Below, in pieces: positions 19,996-28,910 of a stretch of DNA of 52,702 nt. Position 1 is the stretch's first letter. The number at the start of each line of letters is the position of its first letter. Source of the DNA: Robertmurraya dakarensis (GTDB taxonomy: Bacteria; Bacillota; Bacilli; Bacillales; Cytobacillaceae); NCBI RefSeq assembly GCF_900156875.1, contig NZ_LT707403.1:1-52702 (forward strand), in the 5' to 3' direction. The notes under the pieces are model-generated. The model was not told where the DNA came from. It worked only from the letters and a program-made list of their open reading frames with translations, and made no database searches. A program made the position numbers and the translations under genes.

Positions 19996-21369
19996 ATGTC
20001 TAAACGTTATGCGGTCATTTTAGCCGCAGGTCAAGGGACTAGAATGAAGTCTAAGCTATATAAAGTGTTACATCCAGTATGTGGGAAGCCGATGGTACAA
20101 CATGTCGCAGACCAAGTTTCAAACCTTCATATAAACGAAATTGTCACCATTATTGGACATGGAGCAGATCAAGTAAAATCTCAATTAGGAGAACAGAGCA
20201 GCTACTGTCTTCAGGAAGAGCAGCTGGGGACTGCGCATGCCGTTATGCAAGCGAAGGACCTGCTTGAAGGGAAAGAGGGCGTCACGCTAGTTGTATGCGG
20301 TGATACTCCGCTCATAAAGTCTGAAACGATGGAGAGACTTTTTAGCCACCATGAAGAAACAAAGGCGAAGGCAACGGTGTTGACGGCCTATACGGAAGAT
20401 CCAACTGGATATGGACGTATCATTAGAAATGACCATGGGTTTGTAGAGAAAATTGTCGAACACAAGGATGCCTCTGATGAAGAACGAAAGGTAAAAGAAA
20501 TAAATACCGGTACATATTGCTTTGATAATCAAGCGCTATTTGAGGCATTGAACAATGTATCAAATGAAAATGTACAGGGAGAATACTATTTGCCGGATGT
20601 AATCGAAATATTAAAAAATGCTGGTGAAATAGTAACAGCTTATCAAACAGATGACTTCGAAGAAACATTGGGAGTCAATGACCGGGTAGCATTATCGCAA
20701 GCTGAAAAGATTCTAAGGAAGAGAATCAACACCTTGCATATGCGAAACGGAGTAGGCATTATTGATCCGGAAAATACCTATATTGGTACCGATGTTAAAA
20801 TTGGGAGTGATACAATCATCCATCCAGGAACGATTCTTAACGGTCAAACGACCATTGCTTCTGATTGTATCATCGGTCCTAACACGGAAATTAAGGACTG
20901 TCAGATAGGAGAAGGAACTGTTATTCGCCAATCAGTTGCACATGACAGTGTAATTGGTGCTGGGGTGAATATAGGTCCGTTTGCACATATTCGACCTCAA
21001 TCACAAATTGATGATGAAGTTAAAATCGGCAACTTTGTCGAGATTAAGAAAGCTTCCTTTGGAAAAGGCAGTAAGGCATCACACTTAAGCTATATTGGCG
21101 ATGCAGAAGTAGGCAGTGATGTAAATATTGGCTGTGGTTCAATAACTGTCAACTATGATGGGAAAAATAAATTCCTAACAAAGATTGAAGATCATGTCTT
21201 TATCGGATGCAACTCGAATTTAGTAGCTCCTGTGACCATTGGTAAAGGTGCCTATGTTGCAGCAGGCTCAACTGTAACAGAAGATGTACCGGGAAATGCT
21301 TTAACAATAGCACGTGCCCGTCAAGTAAATAAGGAAAATTATGCTGATAAACTAAATCAAAAGAATTAA
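19996..21369 (+). CDS. glmU: Bifunctional GlcNAc-1-phosphate uridyltransferase / glucosamine-1-phosphate acetyltransferase
   Basis: Makes UDP-GlcNAc for peptidoglycan and teichoic acid. The N-terminal pyrophosphorylase domain opens with [18 protein letters not shown] (residues 9-26); from about residue 250 the left-handed beta helix of hexapeptide repeats carries the acetyltransferase site ([28 protein letters not shown]). 457 residues, full length. It precedes prs by 17 bp and is probably co-transcribed with it. Confidence 0.97.
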   Translation: MSKRYAVILAAGQGTRMKSKLYKVLHPVCGKPMVQHVADQVSNLHINEIVTIIGHGADQVKSQLGEQSSYCLQEEQLGTAHAVMQAKDLLEGKEGVTLVVCGDTPLIKSETMERLFSHHEETKAKATVLTAYTEDPTGYGRIIRNDHGFVEKIVEHKDASDEERKVKEINTGTYCFDNQALFEALNNVSNENVQGEYYLPDVIEILKNAGEIVTAYQTDDFEETLGVNDRVALSQAEKILRKRINTLHMRNGVGIIDPENTYIGTDVKIGSDTIIHPGTILNGQTTIASDCIIGPNTEIKDCQIGEGTVIRQSVAHDSVIGAGVNIGPFAHIRPQSQIDDEVKIGNFVEIKKASFGKGSKASHLSYIGDAEVGSDVNIGCGSITVNYDGKNKFLTKIEDHVFIGCNSNLVAPVTIGKGAYVAAGSTVTEDVPGNALTIARARQVNKENYADKLNQKN

Positions 21370-21386
21370 GCCATTGGAGGTCCATC

Positions 21387-22343
21387 ATGTCAAACCAGTA
21401 TTTAGATCCTAATTTAAAGGTGTTTACATTAAACTCAAACCCTGAATTAGCTAGCGAAATTGCAAAAGTAATTGGAATTGAATTAGGAAAATGTTCTGTA
21501 CAGCGCTTTAGTGACGGAGAAGTACAGATTAACATTGAGGAAAGCATCCGCGGCTGTGATGTATTTGTTATTCAGTCTACAAGCTCACCAGTTAATGAAC
21601 ACTTAATGGAACTATTAATCATGATCGATGCTTTAAAACGCGCATCTGCAAAAACCATTAATATTGTCATGCCTTATTATGGTTATGCTCGTCAGGATCG
21701 TAAAGCACGCGCTCGTGAACCAATTACAGCTAAACTTGCAGCAAACCTGCTGGAAACTGCAGGAGCAACTCGTGTTATTACACTTGATTTACACGCTCCG
21801 CAAATTCAAGGATTCTTTGACATCCCAACAGATCATTTAATGGGTGTACCGATCCTATCAGATTATTTTGCTAAAAAGGATCTTATTGGCGATATTGTCA
21901 TTGTTTCACCTGACCACGGCGGCGTGACACGTGCTCGAAAAATGTCTGAACGGTTAAAAGCACCGATTGCGATTATTGATAAGCGAAGACCTAGACCGAA
22001 TGTAGCAGAAGTCATGAATATCGTAGGGAATATTGAAGGTAAAGTTGCTATTTTAATTGATGATATCATCGATACTGCTGGAACGATTACACTTGCAGCG
22101 AATGCATTAGTAGAAAATGGTGCTGCCGAAGTGTATGCTTGCTGTACACATCCAGTCCTATCTGGACCAGCTATCGACAGAATTGAAAACTCTAAAATTA
22201 AAGAGTTAGTTGTAACAAACTCCATTAGACTTCCGGAAGAGAAATTAACAGGCAAGATTAAACAGCTGTCTGTTGCAGCCCTTATTGGTGAGGCGATCAT
22301 CCGTGTTCATGAGGATCAATCTGTTAGTACATTATTTGATTGA
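21387..22343 (+). CDS. prs: Ribose-phosphate pyrophosphokinase
   Basis: Makes PRPP from ribose-5-phosphate and ATP, feeding purine, pyrimidine, His, Trp and NAD synthesis. Class I enzyme of 318 residues: the flexible loop [14 protein letters not shown], the ATP/Mg site [12 protein letters not shown], and the PRPP loop [13 protein letters not shown] are intact. Start has GGAGG. PRPP is also the effector of PurR encoded upstream. A stem-loop follows. Confidence 0.97.
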   Translation: MSNQYLDPNLKVFTLNSNPELASEIAKVIGIELGKCSVQRFSDGEVQINIEESIRGCDVFVIQSTSSPVNEHLMELLIMIDALKRASAKTINIVMPYYGYARQDRKARAREPITAKLAANLLETAGATRVITLDLHAPQIQGFFDIPTDHLMGVPILSDYFAKKDLIGDIVIVSPDHGGVTRARKMSERLKAPIAIIDKRRPRPNVAEVMNIVGNIEGKVAILIDDIIDTAGTITLAANALVENGAAEVYACCTHPVLSGPAIDRIENSKIKELVVTNSIRLPEEKLTGKIKQLSVAALIGEAIIRVHEDQSVSTLFD

Positions 22344-22354
22344 TAATAGAGAGA

Positions 22355-22382
22355 ATAGGCTTGCTGACAAAGCAAGCCTTTC
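22355..22382 (+). terminator. Stem-loop after prs
   Basis: Stem AGGCTTGCT / AGCAAGCCT with a 5-nt loop; only three T follow, so termination may be weak. Confidence 0.55.
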
Positions 22383-22422
22383 GAGCATGCATGATATTTA
22401 CTATTTTACAAAATTGAAGCAT

Positions 22423-22448
22423 GTTTAATCTTATCCTATTTTGGGCAT
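22423..22448 (+). promoter_or_regulatory. sigma-B promoter of rplY/ctc
   Basis: GTTTAA, 14 bp, GGGCAT matches the sigma-B consensus GTTTAA-N12-14-GGGTAT with one change. ctc is a classical sigma-B stress gene in B. subtilis. Confidence 0.75.
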
Positions 22449-22507
22449 TTTTTAATAAAGAAGACTTTAAAAAATAGCCAAAGCAAAATAGGAAGGGGAT
22501 TATCAAT

Positions 22508-23146
22508 TTGAGCAGTGTTTTAGAAGCAAAAGAAAGAACGGAATTTAGAAATTCAGAATTAACAAGGATTAGGAATGAAGGGAATATCCCTGCCGTTGTC
22601 TATGGATCAAAAATGGAAAACAAATCAGTTTATTTGAATGGACCTGACTTTATTAAGACGATGCGCGAGGTTGGAAGAAATGGTGTATTTTCATTAAATT
22701 TAAATGGGTCTAAAGTGAATGTTATGTTGAACGACTATCAATCGGATCCGATTAAGAATGAAATTCTCCATGCAGATCTTTTAGCTGTGGATATGTCGAA
22801 AGAGATTGAAGCGAATGTACGCATTACCTTAGTTGGGGATGCAGCAGGAGTAAAAGACGGCGGTGTGATGCAGCAGCCGCTTTACGAGGTCTCTATTTCT
22901 GCGACACCAGCAAACATTCCGCAAAGTATTGATGTGGATGTAAGCAGTCTCCAAGTTGGGGAAACGATTACGATTGCTGATATTAGAATGAACCGTAACT
23001 TCTCTATTAACCATGAAGATGACGAAACCATCTGCTCCATTCTTCCTCCTAAACAGGAAGAGGAAATTGATACAGGTGAAGAGCAAGCAGAGGGTATTCC
23101 TGAGAATGAAGAAGGCAGAGAGACAGAAGCAGCAGATGAGTCGTGA
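22508..23146 (+). CDS. rplY: 50S ribosomal protein L25, general stress protein Ctc type
   Basis: Two-domain L25/TL5 protein that binds 5S rRNA. The N-terminal L25 domain covers about residues 1-90 and the beta-rich TL5 C-terminal domain about 95-185, followed by an acidic tail rich in Glu, as in Ctc (212 residues here, 204 in B. subtilis). Start is TTG 22508 with AGGAAGGGG upstream. Own sigma-B-type promoter; a hairpin separates it from pth. Confidence 0.95.
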   Translation: MSSVLEAKERTEFRNSELTRIRNEGNIPAVVYGSKMENKSVYLNGPDFIKTMREVGRNGVFSLNLNGSKVNVMLNDYQSDPIKNEILHADLLAVDMSKEIEANVRITLVGDAAGVKDGGVMQQPLYEVSISATPANIPQSIDVDVSSLQVGETITIADIRMNRNFSINHEDDETICSILPPKQEEEIDTGEEQAEGIPENEEGRETEAADES

Positions 23147-23161
23147 TATAATATATGTATT

Positions 23162-23199
23162 GAAGGGACTGACTTTACATGAAAGTCAGCCCCCTTTTC
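23162..23199 (+). terminator. rplY terminator
   Basis: Stem AAGGGACTGACTTT / AAAGTCAGCCCCCTT followed by TTTT. It ends 17 bp before the pth start codon, so pth may depend on read-through. Confidence 0.7.
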
Positions 23200-23216
23200 A
23201 GTAAGAGGTGGAAACT

Positions 23217-23777
23217 ATGAAGTTGATTGTGGGGTTAGGAAACCCTGGTAAACAGTATGAAAAGACAAGACATAATATTGGTTTTGAAGTCATTGATGAT
23301 TTATCCGAGAAATTGGGCATTCCATTAGATCAAGCAAAACATAAAGGTTTATATGGAATGGGTCATGTTCACGGTAAAAAAATTATTTTATTGAAGCCTC
23401 TTACCTATATGAATTTATCGGGCGAAAGTGTCCGTGCTGTTATGGATTATTATGATATCGATCTAGAGGATTTGATTGTTATCTATGATGACCTCGACCT
23501 TCCTGTGGGAAGAATTAGATTGAGACAAAAAGGGAGTGCCGGAGGTCATAATGGGATAAAGTCAATTATTGCCCATGCAGGCAGCCAAGAATTTAATAGA
23601 ATCAGAGTTGGCATTAATAGACCGACCAATGGGGAGAGCATAACGAACTATGTGTTAGGAAGGTTCACATCAGAAGAACAGGAAACCTTAAAGGATGTAA
23701 TTACGCGATGTTCAGAAGCTTGTGAACAGTCGTTGGAACATCCGTTCTTACAGGTGATGAATCAGTATAATCAATGA
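23217..23777 (+). CDS. pth: Peptidyl-tRNA hydrolase
   Basis: Releases tRNA from peptidyl-tRNA dropped by ribosomes; essential (spoVC in B. subtilis). Motifs: [19 protein letters not shown] with the catalytic His near residue 20, [23 protein letters not shown] and [14 protein letters not shown] 23217 is 5-6 bp after AGAGGTGG; the GTG at 23208 lies in that site. 186 residues, full length. Confidence 0.96.
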   Translation: MKLIVGLGNPGKQYEKTRHNIGFEVIDDLSEKLGIPLDQAKHKGLYGMGHVHGKKIILLKPLTYMNLSGESVRAVMDYYDIDLEDLIVIYDDLDLPVGRIRLRQKGSAGGHNGIKSIIAHAGSQEFNRIRVGINRPTNGESITNYVLGRFTSEEQETLKDVITRCSEACEQSLEHPFLQVMNQYNQ

Positions 23778-23818
23778 TTTACATGAAATAGAAATTCGAA
23801 ACATAAGCTAATGAAAAT

Positions 23819-23848
23819 GAATAAAGTACCTTTTTAACGGTTAATCTA
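23819..23848 (+). promoter_or_regulatory. Forespore (sigma-F/G-type) promoter of fin
   Basis: GAATA (23819-23823), exactly 15 bp, GGTTAATCTA (23839-23848) is close to the sigma-F consensus GYWTA-N15-GGNRANANTW. fin is transcribed in the forespore by sigma-F and then sigma-G in B. subtilis. Confidence 0.6.
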
Positions 23849-23886
23849 AAGATATAGCGAACTGTTTAAAAAGGGGAGGAACTCTC

Positions 23887-24117
23887 ATGGCAATACAGTA
23901 TCATTGCCGCCATTGTGGCGTTCAAATGGGTAAACTTGATAATATGTCACTGCATTCCGAAAAGCTAGGCTTACATAAGCTCACAGATCAAGAAAGATTA
24001 GACATGGTCTCTTATGACACATCGGGAGATATTCACATAAAAGCAATTTGTGAAGATTGTCATGAATCCCTTGAACGTAATCCAGACTATTATCAAAATG
24101 ACTATTTAATTCATTAG
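23887..24117 (+). CDS. fin: Anti-sigma-F factor Fin
   Basis: Fin (YabK) binds RNA polymerase and displaces sigma-F so that sigma-G can take over in the forespore. 76 residues with two CxxC zinc pairs, CRHC at residues 7-10 and CEDC near 57-60. The sequence MAIQYHCRHCG and SYDTSGDIHIKAICEDCHE are diagnostic. AGGGGAGGA precedes the start. A clear terminator follows. Confidence 0.95.
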   Translation: MAIQYHCRHCGVQMGKLDNMSLHSEKLGLHKLTDQERLDMVSYDTSGDIHIKAICEDCHESLERNPDYYQNDYLIH

Positions 24118-24123
24118 CAACAC

Positions 24124-24152
24124 GCTTTGGATGTTTTCCAAAGCATTTTTCT
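24124..24152 (+). terminator. fin terminator
   Basis: Stem GCTTTGG / CCAAAGC with loop ATGTTTT, then ATTTTTCTG. Confidence 0.83.
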
Positions 24153-24197
24153 GTTTAAGTTTTGGAAATTCTATTTGTCTAGCTATCGCAGTTTAGA

Positions 24198-24323
24198 TTG
24201 TCTAGCTACAGTGCCTAGCCCCTCTAGGGTCTACAGCCGATCCGTCAAGAAGGTTAAAGAGCAACCTTCATGCCGGCTCGTCTTATGCTTGTCGGGGCTA
24301 AACGAGGCACTTCCGCATTTCGT
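24198..24323 (+). repeat. Structured intergenic repeat element in the mfd leader
   Basis: The segment begins TTGTCTAGCTACAGTGCCTA and ends with GTCGGGGCTAAACGAGGCAC and CGCATTTCG. The outer parts are complementary (GTGCC..AGCCCC with GGGGCT..GGCAC) and the centre has a perfect 7-bp hairpin GAAGGTT / AACCTTC. It resembles, from memory, a dispersed repeat common between genes of many Bacillaceae (GTCTAGCT-CAGCGCCTAG ... GTCGGGGCTGA-CAAGGCGCTTGCGC). A partial extra copy of its left end (TTGTCTAGCTATCGCAG) precedes it at 24175. It ends 16 bp before the mfd start. Confidence 0.7.
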
Positions 24324-24339
24324 TTGAAGGGGGGATTTT

Positions 24340-27300
24340 ATGTTTGGGTTGAAGCAACTTCTTATCGACCAGGATGATACGCGTTCTGTCATTTCTGGGT
24401 TTGATGAGGGGATTAAAGAACAATTAGTTGCAGGCTTGTCGGGATCGGCTAGGACTGTATTTTTATCTTCTGTCTATGATGAAGTGAAAAGACCTATTCT
24501 AGTTGTAACTCATAATCTTTTACAGGCGCAAAAGCTTTATGATGATCTCAGTCAATTAATCGATGCAAGCGATGTTTTCTTATATCCTGCAAATGAGTTA
24601 ATTGCAGCTGAAATGAGTATAGCCAGTCCTGAGCTTAGAGCCCAAAGAATTGATACTTTAAATCATTGGAGTAGAAAAAAGACGGGTATAGTGATCACAC
24701 CGATCTCAGGGTTAAGAAAGATTGTTCCGCCAAAAGAGTTATGGAAGGAACAACAATTCACCTTAAAAGTTGGGGAAGAGATCGATGTTGAAAAGAACCT
24801 TCTGAAATTCGTTGAAATGGGATATGTCCGATCCGAAATGGTGTCCTCTCCAGGAGAGTTTAGTGTAAGAGGCGGTATTATTGATATCTATCCATTAACT
24901 GAAGACGACCCAATTAGAATAGAATTATTTGATACAGAAATAGAATCGATTCGGTCTTTCTCGTTAGAAGATCAACGTTCACGTCAAAAATTACAAAGCA
25001 TATTAATTGGTCCAGCTACGGAAACACCTTTTCATGATGAACATTTTGAAAAAGTATATCAAAAGCTCGAAGCCGGATTAGCAAGCAGTTTAAAGAAAAT
25101 CAAGGATAATAATGCAAAGTCACTGCTGACACAAAATATAAGCTATGAATTGGAACAATTAAAAAACAAACAAAAGCCGGAGCAATTATTTAAATATTTA
25201 TCCTTTGCCTATGATGAAACTAATAGTCTAGTAGACTATTTACCAAGTAACGGCTTAATCTTCATTGATGAAATTAGCAGGGTTCAGGAGATGAACGATT
25301 CCTTAGAGAAGGAAGAAGCAGAATGGTATACAAGTCTATTAGGTGAAGGGAAAATCATTCATGATGTAACAATTTCGAATCAGCTTCAGCAGGCTACACA
25401 GAAGTCGGCACATCCTGTTGTCTATATGTCATTATTTTTAAGACATGTTCCTAATACAAATCCGCAAAATATTATTAATATGTCTTGTAAGCAAATGCAG
25501 AATTTCCATGGGCAAATGCATGTCCTAAAATCGGAGATCGAACGCTGGTTAAAGGGAAACTTTGCAGTGCTTTTTCTAGGGGCTGATAAAGAAAGAGTAG
25601 GTAAACTGGAAAGAGTACTTGAAGACTATGATATTAAGTCAACAACGATAGCAGCGGACAGGCATTTGCTGCCAGGAAAAGTGCAGATTATGCAAGGAGG
25701 TCTGCAAACAGGATTCGAATTGCCAATCCAGAAAGTAGCCGTCGTAACGGAAGAAGAAATTTTCAATAAAAAACCAAAAAGAACACCTCGACGTCAGAAG
25801 CTTTCGAATGCAGAACGCATCAAAAGTTATTCAGAACTTAAGGTGGGCGATTATGTTGTTCACGTCAATCATGGGATTGGTAAATATCTAGGAATTGAGA
25901 CGCTGGAAATAAACGGAGTACATAAAGATTATCTCCATATCCGCTATCAGGGAAGTGATAAACTTTATGTTCCAGTGGAGCAAATTGACCTTGTCCAGAA
26001 GTATGTTGCTTCCGAAGGGAAAGAACCTAAGGTATATAAGCTGGGCGGCAGTGATTGGAAAAAGGTTAAGAAGAAAGTTCAATCTTCTGTTGAGGATATT
26101 GCAGATGATTTAATAAAGCTCTATGCAGAACGGGAAGCTTCAAAAGGGTATGCTTTCTCTCCTGATGGAGATATGCAGCGCGAATTTGAAACGGCCTTCC
26201 CTTATGAAGAAACGGAAGACCAGCTTCGATCTATCCAGGAAATAAAGAAAGATATGGAAAGAGAACGTCCGATGGATCGCTTGCTTTGTGGAGACGTTGG
26301 TTATGGAAAGACAGAAGTGGCTATTCGTGCAGCTTTCAAATCGATCGCCGATGGAAAACAGGTAGCATTTCTCGTTCCGACGACAATCCTCGCTCAGCAG
26401 CATTATGAAACATTAAGGGATAGATTTCAGGACTATCCTATTAATATAGGTCTATTAAGCAGGTTCCGAACGAAGAAGCAGCAGACGGAAACCATTAATG
26501 GGTTAAAAAATGGAACAGTTGACATTGTCGTAGGTACCCATCGATTATTATCGAAAGATATTACTTATCGCGATTTAGGATTACTCATCATTGATGAAGA
26601 ACAACGCTTTGGTGTAACACATAAAGAGAAAATTAAACGTCTAAAGACAAATGTTGATGTGCTTACGTTAACTGCAACACCAATTCCAAGAACGCTGCAT
26701 ATGTCGATGCTTGGAGTTCGGGATTTATCGGTAATTGAAACGCCACCTGAGAATCGTTTTCCTGTACAGACCTATGTCATGGAGTATAATGGCGGGCTTG
26801 TACGTGAAGCAATTGAGAGAGAACTGGCAAGAGATGGTCAAGTGTACTTTCTCTATAATCGTGTTGAAGATATCGAACGTAAGGCAGAGGAAATCTCAAT
26901 GCTCGTTCCGGACGCGAGAGTAACATATGCTCATGGGAAGATGACTGAAAATGAGCTGGAATCTGTCATGATTGGATTTTTAGCAGGTGAATACGATGTT
27001 CTTGTCAGTACGACCATTATTGAAACAGGCGTAGATATTCCAAATGTAAATACATTAATCGTCTATGATGCTGACAAGATGGGATTATCACAGCTCTATC
27101 AGCTCCGCGGCAGGGTTGGCCGCTCCAACCGGGTAGCGTATGCTTACTTTACGTATAGAAAAGACAAGGTTCTGACAGAAGTTGCCGAGAAGAGGCTGCA
27201 GGCCATTAAAGAGTTTACGGAGTTAGGTTCCGGATTTAAGATTGCAATGCGGGATTTATCCATTCGAGGCGCTGGTAATATTCTTGGGGCCCAGCAGCAT

Positions 27301-27879
27301 GGGTTCATTGATTCAGTCGGTTTTGATCTCTATTCACAAATGTTAAAAGAAGCGATTGAAGAACGAAAAGGTGAATTTGAGAAAGAAGCGAAAAAACCAG
27401 CTGTTGAAATTGATCTAGAAGTGGATGCTTATATCCCTGACACATATATTTCAGATGGTAATCAAAAAATTGAAATGTATAAACGATTCAGAGGGGTTAC
27501 CTCTTTGGAAGAAGTTGAAGAACTACAAGAAGAAATGCTCGACCGTTTTGGGGAATACCCTGAGGAAGTTTCTTACCTATTCCAAATTGCTGAAATGAAG
27601 GCGCAGGCAATTGCAGCAGGAGTGGAGTCTATTAAGCAAGTGAAAAATGAAGTGACGATTCTTTTATCCGAAAAAGAAAGTGAAAATATAAACGGACAGA
27701 AGATTTTTGAAATCAGCAGCCAATTCAAGAGAATGGTTGGATTAGGGATGGAAGGAAAGAGTCTAAAAGTCGTGCTGCACATTAAAGGAGTAGAGACTCC
27801 TAAATGGCTGCAGGCTGCTTACACCATGATTCAAGGTCTCCAAGAAGCAAAAAAGGATGAACAGAAGACAGTGTCGTGA
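24340..27879 (+). CDS. mfd: Transcription-repair coupling factor Mfd
   Basis: Displaces RNA polymerase stalled at DNA damage and recruits UvrA. 1179 residues. N-terminal UvrB-like domains (about 1-350); RNA-polymerase-interaction CarD-like domain (about 490-570, VGDYVVHVNHGIGKYLGIE); translocase with Walker A GDVGYGKT (651-658), DEEQ box (752-755), motif TATPIPRTL, motif VI QLRGRVGRSNR and the TRG region after it; C-terminal regulatory domain 7. Start ATG follows GAAGGGGGG. The 5' leader carries the repeat element at 24198-24323. Confidence 0.97.
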   Translation: MFGLKQLLIDQDDTRSVISGFDEGIKEQLVAGLSGSARTVFLSSVYDEVKRPILVVTHNLLQAQKLYDDLSQLIDASDVFLYPANELIAAEMSIASPELRAQRIDTLNHWSRKKTGIVITPISGLRKIVPPKELWKEQQFTLKVGEEIDVEKNLLKFVEMGYVRSEMVSSPGEFSVRGGIIDIYPLTEDDPIRIELFDTEIESIRSFSLEDQRSRQKLQSILIGPATETPFHDEHFEKVYQKLEAGLASSLKKIKDNNAKSLLTQNISYELEQLKNKQKPEQLFKYLSFAYDETNSLVDYLPSNGLIFIDEISRVQEMNDSLEKEEAEWYTSLLGEGKIIHDVTISNQLQQATQKSAHPVVYMSLFLRHVPNTNPQNIINMSCKQMQNFHGQMHVLKSEIERWLKGNFAVLFLGADKERVGKLERVLEDYDIKSTTIAADRHLLPGKVQIMQGGLQTGFELPIQKVAVVTEEEIFNKKPKRTPRRQKLSNAERIKSYSELKVGDYVVHVNHGIGKYLGIETLEINGVHKDYLHIRYQGSDKLYVPVEQIDLVQKYVASEGKEPKVYKLGGSDWKKVKKKVQSSVEDIADDLIKLYAEREASKGYAFSPDGDMQREFETAFPYEETEDQLRSIQEIKKDMERERPMDRLLCGDVGYGKTEVAIRAAFKSIADGKQVAFLVPTTILAQQHYETLRDRFQDYPINIGLLSRFRTKKQQTETINGLKNGTVDIVVGTHRLLSKDITYRDLGLLIIDEEQRFGVTHKEKIKRLKTNVDVLTLTATPIPRTLHMSMLGVRDLSVIETPPENRFPVQTYVMEYNGGLVREAIERELARDGQVYFLYNRVEDIERKAEEISMLVPDARVTYAHGKMTENELESVMIGFLAGEYDVLVSTTIIETGVDIPNVNTLIVYDADKMGLSQLYQLRGRVGRSNRVAYAYFTYRKDKVLTEVAEKRLQAIKEFTELGSGFKIAMRDLSIRGAGNILGAQQHGFIDSVGFDLYSQMLKEAIEERKGEFEKEAKKPAVEIDLEVDAYIPDTYISDGNQKIEMYKRFRGVTSLEEVEELQEEMLDRFGEYPEEVSYLFQIAEMKAQAIAAGVESIKQVKNEVTILLSEKESENINGQKIFEISSQFKRMVGLGMEGKSLKVVLHIKGVETPKWLQAAYTMIQGLQEAKKDEQKTVS

Positions 27880-28085
27880 AGGGGGAAAATTCCCTTGACG
27901 GTTATCTGAGAGCTGTCACTTTATTCGCCAAAAACTTTCTAATGATGATTTTTTTCAAATAGTACTGTTAAGGAATTCCAAAGTGGTTTATTTCTGCTTA
28001 GACAAGGGAATGTAAAAGGTATAAAAAGTGTAAAGAATTTACCCATTTGGAACATTTTTCGTGTATGAGAAAAAATATCTGAATA
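27880..28085. other. Gene-free gap between mfd and spoVT
   Basis: The 319-bp gap holds the spoVT promoter in its last third. In this first part I see only a short stem GGGAA / TTCCC right after the mfd stop, without a T run, and no gene or repeat. Confidence 0.6.
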
Positions 28086-28115
28086 TGAATAGAACTTTCC
28101 ATATGAAAGATACTA
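28086..28115 (+). promoter_or_regulatory. sigma-G promoter of spoVT
   Basis: TGAATA, 17 bp, GATACTA differs from the sigma-G consensus TGAATA-N17/18-CATACTA at one base. spoVT is a forespore sigma-G gene. Confidence 0.72.
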
Positions 28116-28198
28116 AGTTCAAACATGGCAAAGATTTTACAACCTTTGAAATCAGTGCCAATGGAAAAAATCATCTGATGAAAGTGAGGCAACGTTGA

Positions 28199-28735
28199 AT
28201 GAAAGCAACTGGTATTGTTCGTCGAATCGATGATTTAGGTCGTGTCGTTATTCCAAAAGAAATTAGGAGAACTCTTCGCATTCGTGAGGGTGACCCGTTA
28301 GAAATTTTTGTGGATCGCGACGGAGAAGTAATTTTAAAAAAATATTCACCAATTAGTGAATTAAGTGACTTTGCCAAAGAGTATGCAGAAGCGTTATACG
28401 ATAGTTTAGGAAATCCTGTTTTAATATGTGATAGAGATGCGTTTATTGCAGTAGCAGGAGGTTCGAAAAAAGATTATTTAAATAAAAATATTAGTGAACT
28501 TGTTGAAAAAACGATGGAAGAACGCAGCTCTGTCTTAATGAACCAAAAAGGCGAGATGGCGATAGTAGAAGGCATTGAAGAATCAATATCAGCTTACACA
28601 GTTGGGCCTATCATTGCAAATGGTGATCCAATTGGAGCTGTCATTATCTTTTCAAAAGAAGGAACACTTGGAGAAGTTGAACAAAAGGCTGTTGAAACAG
28701 CAGCAGGTTTCTTAGCTCGACAAATGGAATCGTAA
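28199..28735 (+). CDS. spoVT: Stage V sporulation regulator SpoVT
   Basis: Forespore regulator that tunes sigma-G genes. 178 residues: an AbrB-type DNA-binding domain (residues 1-50, KATGIVRRIDDLGRVVIPKE) and a C-terminal GAF domain (about 55-178) that senses an unidentified ligand. It is paralogous to AbrB encoded at 7902. GTGAGG serves as ribosome binding site about 9 bp before the ATG. Monocistronic between a sigma-G promoter and a terminator. Confidence 0.97.
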   Translation: MKATGIVRRIDDLGRVVIPKEIRRTLRIREGDPLEIFVDRDGEVILKKYSPISELSDFAKEYAEALYDSLGNPVLICDRDAFIAVAGGSKKDYLNKNISELVEKTMEERSSVLMNQKGEMAIVEGIEESISAYTVGPIIANGDPIGAVIIFSKEGTLGEVEQKAVETAAGFLARQMES

Positions 28736-28758
28736 ATTTTAATAAATATAGTTTCATC

Positions 28759-28788
28759 AAAAGGCAGCGGAAAAGCTGCTTTTTTTAA
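28759..28788 (+). terminator. spoVT terminator
   Basis: Stem AAGGCAGC / GCTGCTTT with loop GGAAAA and a run of seven T. Confidence 0.83.
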
Positions 28789-28863
28789 TGACTTTACAAT
28801 CCAGGAATACGCTGGGGGTTCTTCCTTTATTTCCTACTGTGGAAAGACTGAGTGAGTTTTTCT

Positions 28864-28872
28864 TGTTATAAT
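28864..28872 (+). promoter_or_regulatory. Possible extended -10 promoter of the yabM operon
   Basis: TGTTATAAT about 40 bp before the yabM start; no clear -35. Confidence 0.5.
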
Positions 28873-28910
28873 ACATTCATTGTCATTCTTTTATGGAAGG
28901 AGAGGGGCTA

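Noticed and set aside
21863-22300. 145-residue minus-strand ORF in prs
   Set aside because: Antisense to the highly conserved prs frame; long only because of codon bias on the other strand.
24127-24327. 66-residue ORF after fin
   Set aside because: It runs through the fin terminator and the structured repeat element; the start has no ribosome binding site and the protein resembles nothing I know.
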